Positions 61,285-64,000 of a stretch of 64,000 nucleotides of DNA are shown here, piece after piece. Under the pieces are notes generated by a model, which saw nothing but the letters and a program-made list of their open reading frames with translations, ran no database searches and was not told the origin of the DNA. Every line of letters starts with the position of its first letter. Positions within the stretch are counted from its first letter, which is position 1. Both the position numbers and the translations under genes were made by a program. Origin of the DNA: Streptomyces iakyrus (GTDB lineage Bacteria > Actinomycetota > Actinomycetes > Streptomycetales > Streptomycetaceae); the NCBI RefSeq assembly GCF_000717055.1, contig NZ_JNXI01000001.1:186001-250000 (forward strand), given 5' to 3'.

Positions 61285-64000
61285 CAACCACGGTCCAGGC
61301 TCCTCCCCCGGCAGCCGTCCCCACCACCGCGACCGCCGCGGGCCCGCCCGACGGCCCGCGGTCGCGGCGCTGGCTGCTGGGTTTCTGGGCCGTGGTGTTC
61401 GTGTTGTTCCTCGTGGTGCAGCCCGGGCGGCAGACCTTCGACACCAAGCTCGGCGTCACGGTCGATCCGGGGCAGTTCCTCGCCGATCTGGGCCAGTTGT
61501 GGCACGACCGGGCCGGGTTCGGCGGGATCCAGGACCAGTACGTCGGCTATCTGTGGCCGATGCTGCCGTTCTACTGGCTGTGCGACCTCGTGCGGCTGCC
61601 GGTGTGGCTGGCGGAGCGGCTGTGGCTGTCGCTGATCGTGTCCGTCGCCTTCTGGGGGGCGCTGCGGCTGGCGGAGCGGCTGCGGGTGGGGAGCGGGGCG
61701 TCCCGGCTGCTGGGCGCGGTGGCGTACGCGCTGTGGCCGGTGTTCACGACCGTGATCGGGTCGACGTCGGCCGCCGCGCTGCCGGGGGCGTTCCTGCCGT
61801 GGGTGCTGCTGCCGCTGACCAACGAGCGGTACGCCGCCCGGGTCGCGGCCCTGCGGTCGGCGCTGCTCGTGCCGTTCATGGGCGGGGTGAACGCGTCGGC
61901 GACCCTGGCGTCGCTGCTGCCGGTCGGGCTGTACCTGCTGTCCCGGCCGCCCGGGCCGCGCCGGCGCAAGCTGATCGCCTGGTGGGCACCCGCCGTTATC
62001 GTGGTGACGGCCTGGTGGTGGGTGCCGCTGCTGCTGCTCGGCGTCTACGGCGAGAACTTCCTCCCCTATATAGAGACCTCGCAGACGACGACGGACACCA
62101 TGGCGACGACCGAGGCGCTGCGCGGCGCCGGCAACTGGGTCGCCTATCTGCACCTCGGTGAGGCGTGGCTGCCGGCCGGCTGGGCCGTGGCCTCCTCCGT
62201 CGTCGTCATCGTGTGCTCGGCGCTCGCCGCCGGACTCGGGCTCGCCGGACTCGCCCGGCGGGACATGCCGGAGCGGCGGTGGCTGGTGCTGACGGTGCTG
62301 GTGGCCGCGCTGGTGCTGCTCGCCGGGTACGGCGGGGCGTTCGGGGCGCCGTTCCACGGGGTCGTGCAGGGCTGGCTGGACGGGTGGCTGTCGCCGTTCC
62401 GGAACGTCTACAAGTTCCAGACCGGTGTGGCGCTGGCGCTCGTGCTGGGGCTGGCGCATCTGGTGGGCGTGGCCTCCGAGCCGCACGGGGCCCGGCGGGT
62501 GCGGGGCCGGCGCTTCGCCCCGCTGATCGCGGCCGTGCTGATCCTGCCGGGGCTGCTGTGGCCGTACCTCAACGGCTCGATCCTCAACCCGGGTTCCTTC
62601 CAGAAGCTCCCCACCTACTGGCAGGCCACCGCCGACTGGCTGGAGAAGTACTCGCCCGACTCGCGCGCCCTGGTCGTCCCGGCCACCGCGCACGGCGTCT
62701 ACACCTGGGGCTCCCCCATCGACCAGCCGCTCGACGTGCTCGCCGAGTCGCGGTGGGCGCAGCGCGACTACGTGCCGTTCGGCACGCCCGGCAACCGGCG
62801 CGCGATGGACGCCGTCGAGCAGGCCCTCATGACCGGCTCCCACGTGCCGGGGCTCGCGGACTACTTGAGCCGGGCCGGGCTGTACTACGTCGTCGTCCGC
62901 AACGACCTCGACCCCGACCAGATCGGCTACGTGCCCACCGCGACCGTCAAGCGCACCCTGGAGCAGTCGGGGTACGAGCGGGTGACGGGGCTCGGCCCGG
63001 TGATGACCGGCGGCCGGATCGCGCAGGACGCGCCGCTCCAGGTCGAGGGGCTGTATCCGCGGCAGCGGGCCGTGGAGATCTACCGGCCCGCGGGTGAGGA
63101 CGTGGTCCGGCCCGGACAGGCGGGGCTCGCCCCGGTCGCCGACACGGCCGTGGTGTCCGGCGGGCCGGAGGCGCTGTTGCCACTGGCGGAGCGGCTGCGC
63201 GGACGGGCGGCCGTCCTGACCGGCGACAACCATCCCGGGCTCGGCACGCCGGCCGTGCAGGTGGTGGGTGACGGGCTGCGGCGTGCGGACACCCGGTTCG
63301 GGCTGGTCAACGCCGGTACGTCGTACACGTACACGCGCGACGAGCGCAACGCGCCGGACGCCCAGCAGGACCCGGGCGAGAAGCCGCGCCAGATCCTGCC
63401 CGCCGAGGGCACGGACCATCAGACGGTGGCCGAACTGCGCGGCGCCCGCTCGGTGTCGGCGTCCTCGTACGGCAACTGGCTGTTCCACCTCCCGCAGTAC
63501 GACCCGGTGAACGCCTTCGACGGCAACCCGGGCACCGCGTGGGCGGAGGGCGCGCCGGACACGCCGGACGGTCAGTGGCTGCGCATCGGCTTCACCGGCT
63601 CCTACGACATGCCGTCTTCCTTCAAGGTGACACCGCTGCCGCAGGAGAGCGTTCGGGCGGCGGCGACGAAGGTGCGGGTGGAGACCGAGAAGGGCGAGAA
63701 GACCAGTTTCCTCCAGCCGAACGGCACAACGCAGCGGATCAAGGCGCCCGAGGGCGCGACGGACTGGATGAAGCTGACGATCGTGGACTCCGTGGAGCGC
63801 CGGAGCGGTCTCACCGGCGCCGGGTTCTCCGAGATCGACTTGCCGGACGTGCAGGTGACCCGGCTGCTGCGGCTCCCGGCGGACGCCGAGAACGCCACGT
63901 CGGCCGCGACCCTCGTCTCCCTGCACCGCGCCGCCGACCCGACGGGTCTGTCCGCGACCGGCACCGAGGCGGGCCTGCACCGCCGCTTCACGACACCGGC
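61281..64000 (+). CDS. AftD-like alpha-(1->3)-arabinofuranosyltransferase (cut by window end)
   Basis: At least 906 residues, open at the right edge. The N-terminal GT-C membrane domain (about 11 helices; e.g. WLLGFWAVVFVLFLVVQPG, QFLADLGQLWHDRAGFGGIQ) contains the DUF3367 (PF11847) block (FRNVYKFQTGVALALVLGLA; ILNPGSFQKLPTYWQATADW). After about residue 700 comes a discoidin-like carbohydrate-binding fold (SVSASSYGNWLFHLPQYDP; NAFDGNPGTAWAEGAPDTPD). AftD in mycobacteria extends arabinan with decaprenyl-phosphoarabinose. Streptomyces lacks mycobacterial arabinogalactan, so the acceptor here is unknown. ATG overlaps the methyltransferase stop. Confidence 0.88.
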   Translation, partial: MTTTVQAPPPAAVPTTATAAGPPDGPRSRRWLLGFWAVVFVLFLVVQPGRQTFDTKLGVTVDPGQFLADLGQLWHDRAGFGGIQDQYVGYLWPMLPFYWLCDLVRLPVWLAERLWLSLIVSVAFWGALRLAERLRVGSGASRLLGAVAYALWPVFTTVIGSTSAAALPGAFLPWVLLPLTNERYAARVAALRSALLVPFMGGVNASATLASLLPVGLYLLSRPPGPRRRKLIAWWAPAVIVVTAWWWVPLLLLGVYGENFLPYIETSQTTTDTMATTEALRGAGNWVAYLHLGEAWLPAGWAVASSVVVIVCSALAAGLGLAGLARRDMPERRWLVLTVLVAALVLLAGYGGAFGAPFHGVVQGWLDGWLSPFRNVYKFQTGVALALVLGLAHLVGVASEPHGARRVRGRRFAPLIAAVLILPGLLWPYLNGSILNPGSFQKLPTYWQATADWLEKYSPDSRALVVPATAHGVYTWGSPIDQPLDVLAESRWAQRDYVPFGTPGNRRAMDAVEQALMTGSHVPGLADYLSRAGLYYVVVRNDLDPDQIGYVPTATVKRTLEQSGYERVTGLGPVMTGGRIAQDAPLQVEGLYPRQRAVEIYRPAGEDVVRPGQAGLAPVADTAVVSGGPEALLPLAERLRGRAAVLTGDNHPGLGTPAVQVVGDGLRRADTRFGLVNAGTSYTYTRDERNAPDAQQDPGEKPRQILPAEGTDHQTVAELRGARSVSASSYGNWLFHLPQYDPVNAFDGNPGTAWAEGAPDTPDGQWLRIGFTGSYDMPSSFKVTPLPQESVRAAATKVRVETEKGEKTSFLQPNGTTQRIKAPEGATDWMKLTIVDSVERRSGLTGAGFSEIDLPDVQVTRLLRLPADAENATSAATLVSLHRAADPTGLSATGTEAGLHRRFTTP

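Noticed and set aside
1..64000. tRNA, rRNA, riboswitch, prophage, integrase or transposase genes
   Set aside because: I looked for cloverleaf ends, conserved rRNA text and recombinase motifs on both strands and found none that I could support.

Overview
The window reads as a piece of a Streptomyces chromosome. Base composition is very GC-rich, codons end in G or C, and GTG and TTG starts are common. The gene order around aceE, fasR and fabD-fabH-acpP-fabF matches the well-known fatty-acid synthesis locus of Streptomyces coelicolor and relatives. I see no insertion sequence, phage gene, tRNA, rRNA or CRISPR array.

Left part (1-16 kb): the 3' end of aceE, a potassium-channel protein, a small membrane protein, and a divergent MFS exporter/TetR pair. 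Next come a DUF1023 hydrolase, a DUF4429 protein, a MerR-controlled aldo-keto reductase, an acetyltransferase, a serine hydrolase and a pirin. The type II fatty-acid synthase operon follows, preceded by its PucR-type activator FasR. A DUF3145 gene closes the section.

Middle (16-28 kb): secreted enzymes (SGNH hydrolase, a pyroglutamyl-peptidase-like protein whose nucleophile position holds Ser, an M14 carboxypeptidase), an EI24 membrane protein, OsmC/Ohr, and an oxidoreductase divergent from a MarR repressor with two palindromic operators. There is also a scar where one deletion appears to have left only the 3' ends of a divergent GH3-glucosidase/TetR pair. A 73-bp tandem repeat and about 480 bases of uninterpreted DNA follow the MarR gene.

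Sugar region (28.4-56.3 kb): an enolase-superfamily sugar-acid dehydratase, a zinc sugar dehydrogenase, a TIM-barrel-like protein, a ChvE-MmsA-MmsB type monosaccharide ABC transporter and a mutarotase. Further on are a GH43 arabinanase, a GH35 beta-galactosidase, a GH51 arabinofuranosidase with the collapsed remains of an ABC oligosaccharide transporter, and an IclR regulator with an SMP-30 lactonase. A 16-bp palindrome close to GTYCGAWATWTCGRAC recurs before six of these units, including the IclR gene. I infer one IclR-controlled regulon for oxidative use of arabinose and/or galactose from plant polysaccharide.

Right end (51-64 kb): a three-gene set (HExxH peptidase, seven-helix MAB_1171c-type protein, FAD monooxygenase), a PucR/CdaR-type regulator, and a cell-envelope glycan cluster (DUF3068, GT4, methyltransferase, AftD-like arabinofuranosyltransferase) that runs off the window.

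Two window-wide patterns stand out. Decay is by internal deletion: three loci are reduced to fragments without any mobile element. A dispersed repeat (core GTCGCGCAGTTCCCCGCGCC) occurs four times, three of them between convergent genes.
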